Below, in pieces: positions 33,284 to 42,603 of a DNA stretch of 64,000 nt; within the stretch, counting starts at the first letter, position 1; the number at the start of each line of letters is the position of its first letter. The translations under genes and the position numbers were made by a program. The DNA comes from Phenylobacterium sp. (lineage in GTDB: Bacteria > Pseudomonadota > Alphaproteobacteria > Caulobacterales > Caulobacteraceae): contig NZ_PNLB01000002.1 in NCBI RefSeq assembly GCF_013822795.1, positions 62,001-126,000 on the forward strand, written 5' to 3'. The notes under the pieces are model-generated. The model was not told the origin of the DNA and searched no databases. It was given only the letters and a program-made list of their open reading frames with translations.

Positions 33284-35110
33284 TCAGATCAGGCCCTGCT
33301 CGCGGTAGACACGGCGCAGCACATCGAGCGAAGTTGAGCCGGCGTCTAAGCCCACGGCGTGGAACTGCCGAATATCGAAGGCCGAGCCCTGCCGCGCCTT
33401 CATCGCCGCGCGAAGATCCAGCCATTGGACCTTGCCGATCATGTAGCCCAGCGCTTGACCTGGCCACACGCAATAGCGGTCGATCTCAGTCTCCGCTTCG
33501 CTGCGCTTTCCGGTCACGCCGGTCATGTAGTCGACCGCCTGAGCCCGCGACCACCGCAGGTGATGTAGCCCCGTATCGACCACCAGGCGCGCGGCGCGGA
33601 ACATCTGGTCATTGAGGTATCCGATGCGGCCGAGGGGATCGTCGGCGTACATTCCCAGTTCGTCGGCCAGTTGCTCGGCGTAGAGCGCCCATCCCTCGTC
33701 ATAGGCGTTGAAGTCCGAGTTGGGCCTGCAAAGGTTGAGCTTGCGCACGAGCGGGATGGCGCGGTTCTCGATCAGCAGCGAGTTCTGCAGATGGTGCCCC
33801 GGATACGCCTCATGGAACGTGGTCGTCGGCAAGGTCCACGACGGCGTCGAGGCGGTGTCCGCAAGTTGCAGATAGTAGGCGCCAGGCCGCGAGCCATCCA
33901 CCGTGCCCGCCAGATAGTAGGGCGCGCTCGCGCCTTCGTTGATCGGCGGCGGACGACGGACGATCACCTGCGCCTTGGGCAGGGTCGAAAACGCCTCCGG
34001 CAGTCGCTTCTGGATACCGGCCATGAGGCTGCGCGCGGACGCCATGACGGACTCCCGTCCGGCGTCGGTGTTAGGCGCGATGAACCGCGGGTCGGTGAAG
34101 AGCGACGCCAGGCGGTCGCCGACCGAGCCCTGCGAAAGACCCTGCGCGCGCAGCAGCGCGTCGGCGCGCCCGCGGAGGTCGGCGACCATCTCCAGGCCCA
34201 TCTTGTGGATCTCTGCCGGCGTCAGGTTCGTCGACGTGCCGTTGCGCACCTGATGGGCGTAATAGGCGTCGCCCTCGGGAAGCCGCCAGACGCCGGCGTC
34301 GTCCGTCGCCTTCGGGAGCTCGGCTTCGAGCGCCGCGATCTGCGCCTCTAGCGCGGGGCGGATCTTCGTCGCGAGAATGGACTTGGCCTGGGCTCCCCAG
34401 GTTCCGTCGATGCCCTTCTCGTTGGTTCGCCGCACCAGCGAGGCGACGATCAGCGTCGCGTCGTCCGACTGTCCGCGCCACGCCTTCAGCGTGGCGATGC
34501 CGCGCTTGAGGATGAAGGCGGGCGGCCGGGCGCCGGCGCGCACGTCGTCATGAAAATGAGCGACCTCGTCACCAAGCACGGGGCCGAAACGCTCCAGCCG
34601 CGCGAGGTAGGCTTCGGCGTCCGCCGAGGTCGCGATCCGGTGGTTGCTGTCGAAGAAATCGGGCAAGGCCTGCGCCATGCCGCTGAGATGGCTGAGCACC
34701 CACGGCGACTGCGGCTGGGACGGCGATTTCACCCCGTAACTGAAGTCTCGCACGCCGCTTAGCAGCGTCGACCATTGCCAGGCCAGGGTGTCGTAATTGA
34801 TCCGATCGGTGGCCGAGAGCCGGCCGCGATCCAGCCGCCCCAGCCCCTTCAGCGCCGTTTCCAGGAGGCCGCGATAGGCCTCGCGGTCGGCCGGCGTGTC
34901 GCCGTCGAGCTGCGACTTCAGCGCCGCATACGGCCCGTTGTCGACGCCGAACGAAGAGCACAGGATCGGCGAGCGCCTGAGGAAGGCGTCATAAGTGCTG
35001 TCGCAGAGCGCCTGCAGCTCGGCGCTCTGCGCCTCGGCGGCATAGCCCGGCCCGCCGACGCCAAGCGCCACAGCCCCAGCGCCGGCCAACAGAAATTTGC
35101 GGCGATCCAT
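33284..35110 (-). CDS. DUF885 family protein, putative metallopeptidase, Tat-exported
   Basis: 608 residues. The N-terminus MDRRKFLLAGAGAVALGVGG is a twin-arginine signal, so a periplasmic location is predicted. The DUF885 catalytic signature FHEAYPGHHLQ is present at about residues 431-441 (HExxxGHH, a zinc site), and the C-terminal RCWPGQALGY-type element appears as YCVWPGQALGYMIGK. The family is distantly related to M3/M32 metallopeptidases, and the true substrates are mostly unknown. Start ATG 35110; it is the only gene in its unit, facing the TonB receptor relic. Confidence 0.85.
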   Translation of the reverse strand: MDRRKFLLAGAGAVALGVGGPGYAAEAQSAELQALCDSTYDAFLRRSPILCSSFGVDNGPYAALKSQLDGDTPADREAYRGLLETALKGLGRLDRGRLSATDRINYDTLAWQWSTLLSGVRDFSYGVKSPSQPQSPWVLSHLSGMAQALPDFFDSNHRIATSADAEAYLARLERFGPVLGDEVAHFHDDVRAGARPPAFILKRGIATLKAWRGQSDDATLIVASLVRRTNEKGIDGTWGAQAKSILATKIRPALEAQIAALEAELPKATDDAGVWRLPEGDAYYAHQVRNGTSTNLTPAEIHKMGLEMVADLRGRADALLRAQGLSQGSVGDRLASLFTDPRFIAPNTDAGRESVMASARSLMAGIQKRLPEAFSTLPKAQVIVRRPPPINEGASAPYYLAGTVDGSRPGAYYLQLADTASTPSWTLPTTTFHEAYPGHHLQNSLLIENRAIPLVRKLNLCRPNSDFNAYDEGWALYAEQLADELGMYADDPLGRIGYLNDQMFRAARLVVDTGLHHLRWSRAQAVDYMTGVTGKRSEAETEIDRYCVWPGQALGYMIGKVQWLDLRAAMKARQGSAFDIRQFHAVGLDAGSTSLDVLRRVYREQGLI

Positions 35111-35373
35111 TTGAACGCACCCTCCCCGACTTGAAGCTTCACTTTAGGGGCTGGCGAAAAGCCTGCGCAACAGACCACGGTCGCCACCAGCGCTTAGTCC
35201 GATTGGCCGTGATCGCCGCCAAGCAGGCCTTCGGTCTGTCAGCGACGAGCCCGACGCAGACGCACCGGATTTAGGTTCCATCGCTGTCCGAAGAGCGGAC
35301 GTCGTCACGGACCGCTGAGAGCCTAGCAGCTTCCGTGCGGGCTCCACGTCCGCTTCCGACGCCCCGCCGCGCG

Positions 35374-36162
35374 ATGATCCGCGCCATGGCCCGTCCGCCC
35401 TCCCCGCCCCTGCCCGTCATCGACCACAAGGGCGGCGCCAAGGCGAGCCAGTACCATCCCAATATCGGCTGGGAGATCTGCCAGCGGATCTGCGACGGGC
35501 TGACGATCGCGCAGATCGCGGCCGATCCGGCCATGCCGTCCTACGCGACCATCTTTCACTGGCGGAAGATGCATCCGGACTTCGCGGCGATGTACGACGC
35601 CTGCCGGGGTCAGCTGGCCCGCAAGCGCCAGCTGGAGGACGCCTCGTGGGCGCAGGCGACGGCGGTGCTGCGCGAGCGGGAGGTGGCGCGCGGCCTGCGT
35701 CGGGGGCGGCCGGCCGGGTCCGGACGCAAGAGCACCTTTACGATGGAGGCGGCGCTGGCGGTGTGCGTGCGGCTGGCGGCCGGGCAGGCGCTGAGCGCCA
35801 TCTGCGCGCGCCCGGACATGCCCTCGCTGAAGGCGGTCTACACCTGGCTCAAGCGGTTCCCGGTGTTCGAGGCCATGTACCTGGCCGCGCGCGAGGAACA
35901 GCGCATGTGGCTGGAGCTGAAGATCGAGCATGTGGCCGCCTCGTGCCACTGGACGCAGTTGGGGTCGGCCATGGCCCAGGTGGCGCAGCTTCAGGGACGG
36001 CTGGGGCGGCTGACGCCCAAGCACTATCGACCGGGCGGGCGGACCGCGTCGGTGAAGCTGGAGGGCGAGGGCGAGGCGTTCTGCGGCCCGCTGTTCGGCG
36101 ACCACGGCGGGCGGGTGGCGCGGGGGCATTGGCTGAACGGGCTGCTGGACGAGGACGGCTAG
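35374..36162 (+). CDS. Terminase small subunit-like protein with duplicated DNA-binding domain
   Basis: 262 residues from ATG 35374; a second ATG is at 35386 and a GTG at 35335, none with a clear ribosome site, so the start is uncertain. Two copies of one helix-turn-helix-like unit are visible: GWEICQRICDGLTIAQIA..MPSYATIFHWRKMHPDFAAMY (about 33-80 of the longest form) and ALAVCVRLAAGQALSAIC..MPSLKAVYTWLKRFPVFEAMY (about 140-185). Each matches the Sf6-type terminase small subunit unit. No portal, large terminase or other phage gene lies nearby. It may be a domesticated or orphan DNA-binding protein. Confidence 0.7.
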   Translation: MIRAMARPPSPPLPVIDHKGGAKASQYHPNIGWEICQRICDGLTIAQIAADPAMPSYATIFHWRKMHPDFAAMYDACRGQLARKRQLEDASWAQATAVLREREVARGLRRGRPAGSGRKSTFTMEAALAVCVRLAAGQALSAICARPDMPSLKAVYTWLKRFPVFEAMYLAAREEQRMWLELKIEHVAASCHWTQLGSAMAQVAQLQGRLGRLTPKHYRPGGRTASVKLEGEGEAFCGPLFGDHGGRVARGHWLNGLLDEDG

Positions 36163-36168
36163 CCGGCC

Positions 36169-39165
36169 TCACTGACGGGCCATGTCCGGCCGCGGCGCCA
36201 GGGCGCGGACCTGGCCGGCGATCCGCACCTGCATCGGCTCGCCCGCCAGCAGCGTCGCCTGGACCTGATCGCCGGCGATACGGACGGCCAGGGTGCGGCC
36301 GCGCCAGAACAGCTGGAACGACAGGCTGCGCCATTTGGGCGGCAGCTGCGGGTCGAGCGCCGGCATGTCGCCGGTCAGGTCGAGGCCGCCGAAGCCCATG
36401 ACCACCGCCTGCCAGATGCCGCCGAGCCCGGCGATGCGCACGCCGCCGGCGGCGCCGGGATCGGGGTCGAACTGGGCGATGCGGTGCAGGTACTTCAGGG
36501 CCAGCTCCGGGTCGCCGACCCGGGCGGCGACCAGGGCGTGCATCGCCGGGCTGAGCGAGCTGCCGTGACCGCAGCGCGGCTCGTAGTGGCGGAAGTTGAG
36601 CCGCGCGGCGTCGCCGGGGAATTCCTCGGGCAGCAGGGCCGCCAGGGCGACGACGTCGGCCTGCTTGACCACCTGCGAGCGTTGGATGCGCTCGCGGCCG
36701 AGCACGACGTCCATCGGCGCGGCGCGGCCGGCATAGGCGGACAGGTCGATGTCCTCCAGCCCGTGATAGCCGGCGAACTGCTCGTAGAGGCCGCTGGCCG
36801 GGTCCAGGCCGGTGACGAGGCGCTGGACCGCATCGCGCCAGTCGGCGAGCTCGGCGTCGGTGAGGGCGAGCTGGCCCAGCAGGCGCTCGGCGTGCGCGGG
36901 CCAGCGTGAGCGCAGCAGGTCTGCGACCTCCAGCCCGCGGGCGATGTTCCAGCGCGCCATGACGTTGGTGAAGGCGTTGTCGTCGATATCCTCGTGATAC
37001 TCGTCCGGACCGATGACGCCTCGGATGTGGCGCCGGCCGTCGGCCTCGGGCGTGGCGCGCGAGGCCCAGAAGCGGGCCGTCTCCAGCAGGATCTCGGCCC
37101 CGGCCGCCTGTAGGAAGTCGTCGTCGCCGGTGGCGCGCCAGTACTGCCAGACGGCGTAGGCGACATCGGCGCTGATGTGCTGCTCCAGCTTGCCGCAGAG
37201 GATGTCGACAAAGCCGCCGTCGGCGGCGACCACGCGCTCGGGCGTGGTCTCGACGCCGGTGTCGGCCGACTCCCAGGCATAGAGCGCGCCGCGATAGCCG
37301 AGCGCCGCGGCCTTGTCCCGCGCCGCCGGCAGGGTGCGAAAGCGGTACATCAACATCGCCCGCGCCGCCTGCGGCCAGACGGCGGTGTAGAACGGCAGCA
37401 GGTAGATCTCGGTGTCCCAGAAGACGTGACCGAAATAGCCGTCGCCGGTCAGGGCCCGCGCCCCGACCGAGACCGCCTCGTCGTCCGGGTTGGCGGCGCT
37501 GAGCAGGTGATAGGCGGCGAAGCGCACCACGCGTTGGACGTCGTTGTCGCCCTCGATCGCCACGTCGGCGCAGCCCCAGCGGTGCTCCCAGGCGCGCTCG
37601 TGGTCGGCGAGCACGCCGCGCCAGCCGGCTGAGCGGGCGCGGGCGAGCGCGGCCTCCGCGGCCGGGGCCGGATCCTCGCCCGGCGCATCGCCACGGGCCA
37701 CCGAGACCAGGCGGGCGAACTCGACGGGCTGGCCGGCGACCGAGCGCCAGCGCCAGATCCAGCGCAGCGGGAACGGCTGGTCCGCGGCGAGCAGATCCTC
37801 GCCGAGCCGCAGCTCAGCGGCGCCGGCCATCGCCACGCCCTTGTTCGCGCCTTCCGTCCGCCAGGAGCCGAGGTGCGGTTCCAGCCGATCGGGCTCCATG
37901 CCCAGGCCCGAGAGGTCGAAGCTGGCCTCGAGCTGCATGTCGACGCCGTCCTGGTCGACGGCGAACTGCAGCAGCTGCAGGCCGAGCGCGCGATCGGCCT
38001 GGGACAGCAGGCGCAGCTCGCGGCCGCTGCCGGTCACCCCGGCCGGGTTGCGATGGGTCCAGCCCGACAGCAGCGCGGCGCGGCGCATGTCCAGCTGGCG
38101 GACGCTGCGCAGCACCTCGCCCTCGCGGCCCAGCAGCACCTCGCCGTTCAGCAGCAGCCGCACCCGCGACCAGTCGGCGACCGGGACCAGGGCCGGCACC
38201 GGCGGCTCGACATTGGGCGTGTCGAACAGCCCGGCGACGTAGCAGCGCGGCCAGGAGGCCCAGCGCAGATAGCCGAGCCAGCTGACCCAGATCGGGCCGC
38301 GGCTGACCGAACGCGCCGCCCGCATGCCGAGGAAGCCGTTGGAGATCGCGAACCGGGACTCCACGCCGCTCTCGGTCAGCACCTGGTAGCCACGATGACT
38401 GAGCACCCAGCCGCGGTGCGTGGTCGGGTCCAGCGCCTGCTCCATCGGCCGGGACGGCGCCGCCGCGCAGGGCCGCAGCGCGCCGGCCGCCAGCGCCGCG
38501 ACGTCGACCTGGTCGAGACTGGAGACCACCAGCTGGGCGCCGGCCGCGTGCAGCAGGGCTTCGTCGCCGAGCCGCGCCACGCCGAGCGCGGCCATGCCGC
38601 CGGCCAGCGCCGCCAGCACCCCGGCGGGGGCGTCCTCGACCACCACGCATTCGGCCGGCGGGACGTCCAGCGCCTGGGCGGCGGCCAGGAAGATCCCCGG
38701 GTCCGGCTTGCCGGCCAGCCCCTCGCGGCCACTGACATCGGCCTTGAACATCGACAGCACCGGGCGTCCGTCCGGCAGCCACAGCTGCTGCAGCATGGCC
38801 GCGGCGTTCTTCGAGGACGAGGCTATGGCCAGCCGCACGCCGGCCGCCTCGAGCGCCGCGGCGAACCGCACCGCATCGGCGAAGGCGTCGAACTCGCCGC
38901 TGTCGATATAGCGGGCGACCAGCGCCTGCTTGGCGGCGGCGTAGGCCTGGACCCGCGCCTCGGCGGCCGATGGGGCGAGCAGCTCCAGGGCCCGGCGCGC
39001 GCCGTCGAGCCGCGGGCGACCGGCGACGTTGGCCTGGTAGAACTCGGTCGTGAAGGCGGCGGGGTCGGCGAACGGGGCCAGCGCCTCGCGCCAGGCCCGC
39101 TCATGCGGTGAGGCCACCAGCACGCCGTCCACATCGAAGATCGCGGCCCGCAAGGTCTTGCCCAT
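36169..39165 (-). CDS. Fused beta-phosphoglucomutase (HAD) and GH65 disaccharide phosphorylase
   Basis: 998 residues from ATG 39165 (a GTG at 39177 is possible). Residues 1-230 are a HAD beta-phosphoglucomutase: FDVDGVLV (nucleophile Asp11, acid Asp13), AIASSSKNA and GKPDPGIFLAAAQAL. Residues about 240-990 are glycoside hydrolase family 65: FWDTEIYLLPFY, GPDEYHED (about 718-725; Glu721 the likely general acid) and KQADVVALAAL (about 831). GH65 members phosphorolyse trehalose, maltose, kojibiose or nigerose to beta-glucose 1-phosphate, which the HAD domain would convert to glucose 6-phosphate. The fusion gives a two-step channel. The disaccharide cannot be assigned from sequence alone. Confidence 0.9.
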   Translation of the reverse strand: MGKTLRAAIFDVDGVLVASPHERAWREALAPFADPAAFTTEFYQANVAGRPRLDGARRALELLAPSAAEARVQAYAAAKQALVARYIDSGEFDAFADAVRFAAALEAAGVRLAIASSSKNAAAMLQQLWLPDGRPVLSMFKADVSGREGLAGKPDPGIFLAAAQALDVPPAECVVVEDAPAGVLAALAGGMAALGVARLGDEALLHAAGAQLVVSSLDQVDVAALAAGALRPCAAAPSRPMEQALDPTTHRGWVLSHRGYQVLTESGVESRFAISNGFLGMRAARSVSRGPIWVSWLGYLRWASWPRCYVAGLFDTPNVEPPVPALVPVADWSRVRLLLNGEVLLGREGEVLRSVRQLDMRRAALLSGWTHRNPAGVTGSGRELRLLSQADRALGLQLLQFAVDQDGVDMQLEASFDLSGLGMEPDRLEPHLGSWRTEGANKGVAMAGAAELRLGEDLLAADQPFPLRWIWRWRSVAGQPVEFARLVSVARGDAPGEDPAPAAEAALARARSAGWRGVLADHERAWEHRWGCADVAIEGDNDVQRVVRFAAYHLLSAANPDDEAVSVGARALTGDGYFGHVFWDTEIYLLPFYTAVWPQAARAMLMYRFRTLPAARDKAAALGYRGALYAWESADTGVETTPERVVAADGGFVDILCGKLEQHISADVAYAVWQYWRATGDDDFLQAAGAEILLETARFWASRATPEADGRRHIRGVIGPDEYHEDIDDNAFTNVMARWNIARGLEVADLLRSRWPAHAERLLGQLALTDAELADWRDAVQRLVTGLDPASGLYEQFAGYHGLEDIDLSAYAGRAAPMDVVLGRERIQRSQVVKQADVVALAALLPEEFPGDAARLNFRHYEPRCGHGSSLSPAMHALVAARVGDPELALKYLHRIAQFDPDPGAAGGVRIAGLGGIWQAVVMGFGGLDLTGDMPALDPQLPPKWRSLSFQLFWRGRTLAVRIAGDQVQATLLAGEPMQVRIAGQVRALAPRPDMARQ

Positions 39166-39253
39166 GCTCACCACCACTGCAGCGCGGCCCGATATTAGGA
39201 AGGGCCGCGCCAGTGAGACACTCAGGTGGAACCCTGCGCGCCGCCGCCGCGGC

Positions 39254-41074
39254 TCAGTAGTAGTCCTTCAGGGTCAGCGGGGCCTGGGCGCCGTCCTGTA
39301 GGGTGAGGGTCATCACGCTCCCGGCCTTGGCGGTGCGCAGGGCGCTGTAGCCGGCGACGCCGAGTTCTACGGCCGGGCGGCCGTCGACGGCGGTGATCAG
39401 TTGGCCGGGCTTCAGGCCCGCGGCCTCGGCGGGGGAGCCGGGCGCGACCAGGGCGATGGTGAGGCCGCCGTCGGCCGGACGGACCAGGGCGCCGGCGCGA
39501 TCCTTGACGAACGGGGCGGCCAGGGCGTCGGCGCGCGGGGTCAGCAGCAGCCGATTGCGGGCATAGTCGGTGGTCAGGCCAAAACGGCTGAGCACCGGCA
39601 TGCCGACGTTGCCTGAGGTGTGGCCGATGTTGAAGACGCTGTTGTCCTCGTCGCCGAACACGGCCGGGACGTCGCGCACCTCGATGCCGCCAAGGCTGAT
39701 GGTCCTGACCGTGGCGATGGAGCGCGTGCGCGGGCCGCCGGCCCCGACGCCGCCGGACAGGATCTTGGAGACCGGGCGACCGGTCAGCATCGCCTGCGGC
39801 TTCCAGTAGTTGGGATAGACCAGCATCGGCGAGCCATTGCCGAGGTCGAAGTGCATGAGCACCGGGGCCGCGCCTTCGATCGAGACGGGAATCGCGTGCA
39901 GGCCGCCGACATTGCTGACCGGAACGGCGACGGCGCCGGCCGGCGGCTGGTAGCTGGCCGGGTCGTGGAAGGTGATGGTCTTGCCGGCGAAGTCGAGCTG
40001 GACGGTCAGGACGTTGAGCACCTCCTTGCCGAGGATAGCCGGCAGCGGGCGGCCGATGCCGGCAGCGATCGGCGAGAGGTCCATGATCGCGACGGTGACG
40101 CCCTTCAGCTCCACTTCGCCGAGCTGCAGGGTGACGCCGCTGGCCAGCTCGGCGACGTCGCGCCCGCCGGTGCCGAGCGCGGCGACCAGGCCGTCGGGCT
40201 TGATGCCGAGCTTTTCGGCATAGGCCTTGTCGAGGACGGTGACCTCGGCCCCGCTGTCGAGCATGACCGGGGTGGCGACGCCGTTGACCTGGGCCGGGAT
40301 GACGATGCGGTTGCCGAGGAAGAGCTCGAAGCCCAGCGGCGCGGTCGCTGCGCGGCCCTGCGGGAAGCTGTAGATCCGCCGCGAGTCCGGACGGGCGAAG
40401 GCGCTCGCGTCGGCGGCCGGGTCGATTTCGACCGAGGTCAGGGTGGTGGTCAGGGTCAGCGGCTCGCCCTCGGTGGTCTGGACTTGGCGGAAGGCCATGC
40501 GCACGCCTTCGACCATGCGCCAGTCGGCGTAGCGGGTGGTGGTGGGCACGCCCTCCTCGGTGCTGCGGTCGGCGAGCAGCGCGCCGCTGGCGCGGTCGAG
40601 CAGCAGCTCGTAGGCGCCGCCCGTGGTGAAGGCCACGCGCAGCACCTGCACGCGCTTGCCGTCGAAGGTCTCGTCCGGCGCGAGGGTGACCGCGCCGTGG
40701 GCGCCGTCGAAGGCGTCGTCGAAGGCGGCGAGCCGGCGGCGGGCGGCCTCTTGCGCGGCGACCTCGCCGGCGTCCTCGACCTGGCCGCTGAAGGTGACGG
40801 TCCAGCCGCCCTCGCCGATCAGGGCGCGGCGCATGTCGGCCGAGCCGACGGCGATGTGCTCTGCGAGCCGCCCCGGTTCGATGCGGCGCTCGAGCGTCCC
40901 CTGGTAGCGACCGTTGTCCATGGTCCCGCGCACGGCCAGCCCTTGAGCACTGGCGAACGGCGCGCCGCCGCGCCAGGCGACGTAGCGAGCCAGCGCGTCG
41001 GCGGCGGGATCGGCGTGAGCAACGGCCGGCGCGAGCAGGGCGATGACGGCGGCGGCGGCGAGCAGGGACTTCAT
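39254..41074 (-). CDS. Secreted retropepsin-like aspartyl protease with PDZ domain
   Basis: 606 residues from ATG 41074, giving a Sec signal MKSLLAAAAVIALLAPAVAHA. The middle has two retroviral-type aspartyl protease units: MLDSGAEVTVLD with Asp272, and MHFDLGNGSPMLV with Asp409 (degenerate DLG). A PDZ domain follows at about 545-600 (LVAPGSPAEAAGLKPGQLITAVDGRP). The N-terminal 250 residues resemble an outer-membrane lipoprotein-sorting-like beta domain. Proteins of this layout are exported proteases or peptide-binding proteins with unknown targets. The second unit lacks the canonical DTG/DSG, so activity would depend on pairing. Confidence 0.8.
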   Translation of the reverse strand: MKSLLAAAAVIALLAPAVAHADPAADALARYVAWRGGAPFASAQGLAVRGTMDNGRYQGTLERRIEPGRLAEHIAVGSADMRRALIGEGGWTVTFSGQVEDAGEVAAQEAARRRLAAFDDAFDGAHGAVTLAPDETFDGKRVQVLRVAFTTGGAYELLLDRASGALLADRSTEEGVPTTTRYADWRMVEGVRMAFRQVQTTEGEPLTLTTTLTSVEIDPAADASAFARPDSRRIYSFPQGRAATAPLGFELFLGNRIVIPAQVNGVATPVMLDSGAEVTVLDKAYAEKLGIKPDGLVAALGTGGRDVAELASGVTLQLGEVELKGVTVAIMDLSPIAAGIGRPLPAILGKEVLNVLTVQLDFAGKTITFHDPASYQPPAGAVAVPVSNVGGLHAIPVSIEGAAPVLMHFDLGNGSPMLVYPNYWKPQAMLTGRPVSKILSGGVGAGGPRTRSIATVRTISLGGIEVRDVPAVFGDEDNSVFNIGHTSGNVGMPVLSRFGLTTDYARNRLLLTPRADALAAPFVKDRAGALVRPADGGLTIALVAPGSPAEAAGLKPGQLITAVDGRPAVELGVAGYSALRTAKAGSVMTLTLQDGAQAPLTLKDYY

Positions 41075-41271
41075 GGTTGGGGCTCCTGAAACAGCACGGA
41101 CATTTGCGCCGCCGAAACCACCCGCGTCCAATTAAGCTGCTGTAAGAGTTGGCATTTTCGTCCGCTTTCGTCGTACGAGCGGCCGGTTTCGTCGATCAGG
41201 CGCCGCGCGGGACGGTAGAGCCGGCGGCGCAGGGGGTGCTAAGGCGTCCGTTCCGACCACGGAGAGTTCGC

Positions 41272-42141
41272 ATGCACGGGCCGACGTCGCACTTCTACTT
41301 CTCGCAGCGCCTGCGCCTGCACTATGTCGACTGGGGCAACGAGGGGGCGCCGCCGCTGCTGCTGGTGCACGGCGGGCGCGACCATTGCCGCAACTGGGAC
41401 TGGGTCGCCGAGCGGCTGCGCGACCGCTATCACATCATCGCTCCTGACCTGCGCGGGCACGGCGACAGCGCCTGGGCGATCGGCGGCGGCTACGACATGA
41501 GCGCCTACCTCTACGACATCGCCCAGCTGGTGCATCAGAAGGCGATGGCGCCGGTGACGATCATTTCGCACTCGATGGGCGCGGGCATCTCTCTCAACTA
41601 CTGCGGCGCCTTCCCCGACCAGGTGAAGAAGATCATCGCCATCGAGGGGCTGGGCCCCTCGCCCAAGGTGATGGCGCAGCAGGCCAAGAAGAGCGTCGAT
41701 GCGCGGCTGCGCGGCTGGATCACCGAGCGGCGCGAGAACTCCGGCCGCGCGCCGCGCCGCTACGCCAGCCTGGACGAGGCGACGGCGCGGATGGCCGAGG
41801 AGAACCCGCACCTGTCGGCGCAGCAGGCCCGCCACCTGACCGTCTATGGCGCGCACCAGAACGAGGACGGCACCTTTTCCTGGAAGTTCGACAACCACGC
41901 CCGCTGGGGCGGGGTCGGCGGGCTGTCGCACGCCGACCAGCATCAGCTGTGGCGCAACATCACCTGCCCGGTGCTGTTGATGCGCGGTCTGGAGTCGTGG
42001 GCCTCGGACCCGGTCGAGGACGGGCGGATCGAGAACTTCGCCAACGCCCGGTTGGTCAATTTCGAGGGCGCCGGCCACTGGGTGCATCACGACAAGCTGG
42101 ACGAATTCATGCGCGAGACCGAAGCTTTCCTCGCCGAGTGA
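41272..42141 (+). CDS. Alpha/beta hydrolase
   Basis: 289 residues from ATG 41272 with GGAGAG upstream. The canonical motifs are present: LLLVHGGRDHCRNWD (oxyanion region), IIAPDLRGHGDSAW, and the nucleophile elbow SHSMGAG (Ser101). The acid would be in the segment LMRGLESWASDPVED, and the catalytic base is His269 in GAGHWVHHD. The family includes esterases, epoxide hydrolases and haloalkane dehalogenases, so the substrate is open. Followed 10 bases later by a DUF1801 gene on the same strand. Confidence 0.85.
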   Translation: MHGPTSHFYFSQRLRLHYVDWGNEGAPPLLLVHGGRDHCRNWDWVAERLRDRYHIIAPDLRGHGDSAWAIGGGYDMSAYLYDIAQLVHQKAMAPVTIISHSMGAGISLNYCGAFPDQVKKIIAIEGLGPSPKVMAQQAKKSVDARLRGWITERRENSGRAPRRYASLDEATARMAEENPHLSAQQARHLTVYGAHQNEDGTFSWKFDNHARWGGVGGLSHADQHQLWRNITCPVLLMRGLESWASDPVEDGRIENFANARLVNFEGAGHWVHHDKLDEFMRETEAFLAE

Positions 42142-42151
42142 GAGCCCGCCG

Positions 42152-42535
42152 ATGCGCAAAGCCCCGCCTGCCGCCGACCCCGACGCCTATGTCGCCGCGC
42201 TGGAGGGCTGGCAGGGGCCGCTGGTCAGCGCTCTGCGCGCGGCGGTGCGCAGCGCGGCGGTCTTCGACGAGAGGGTCAAGTGGGGCCACCTGGTCTATTT
42301 CGCCAACGGCCCGGCGCTGCTGATCCGGGCCGAGGAGAGCCGGGTGATCCTCGGCTTCTGGCGCGGCAAGCGGCTGACCGGCCTGGAGCCGCGGCTCGAG
42401 ACCGGCGGCAAGTACGAGATGGGCCGCATCGTGCTGCGGCAGGGCGAGACCCTCGCGCCGGAGACCGTCGCCGCCCTGGCCCGCGAGGCCCATCGGCTGA
42501 ACCACGACGTCGGCGATCCGACCGCCCGCACGTGA
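42152..42535 (+). CDS. DUF1801 (YdhG-like) domain protein
   Basis: 127 residues. The pattern DPDAYVAALEGWQGPLVSALRAAVRSA, VKWGHLVYFANGPALLIRAEESRVILGFWRG and YEMGRIVLRQGETL matches the DUF1801/YdhG family, a small alpha/beta fold related to frataxin-like scaffolds. The biochemical role is unknown. It begins 10 bases after the hydrolase stop and may be co-transcribed with it. Confidence 0.8.
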   Translation: MRKAPPAADPDAYVAALEGWQGPLVSALRAAVRSAAVFDERVKWGHLVYFANGPALLIRAEESRVILGFWRGKRLTGLEPRLETGGKYEMGRIVLRQGETLAPETVAALAREAHRLNHDVGDPTART

Positions 42536-42603
42536 CCACTCTGGCGGGTTTGATGTAAGGGCTGCGCACCGCTGCGAGTGTCGGGCGGAGCTCGAGGCGT
42601 CGC

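Noticed and set aside
35374-36162. Prophage at 35-36 kb
   Set aside because: Only the terminase-like gene is present; neighbours are a DUF885 peptidase and a sugar phosphorylase.
37873-39111. Long plus-strand frame across the GH65-HAD gene
   Set aside because: Low-complexity mirror of a clear coding gene; no family motifs.
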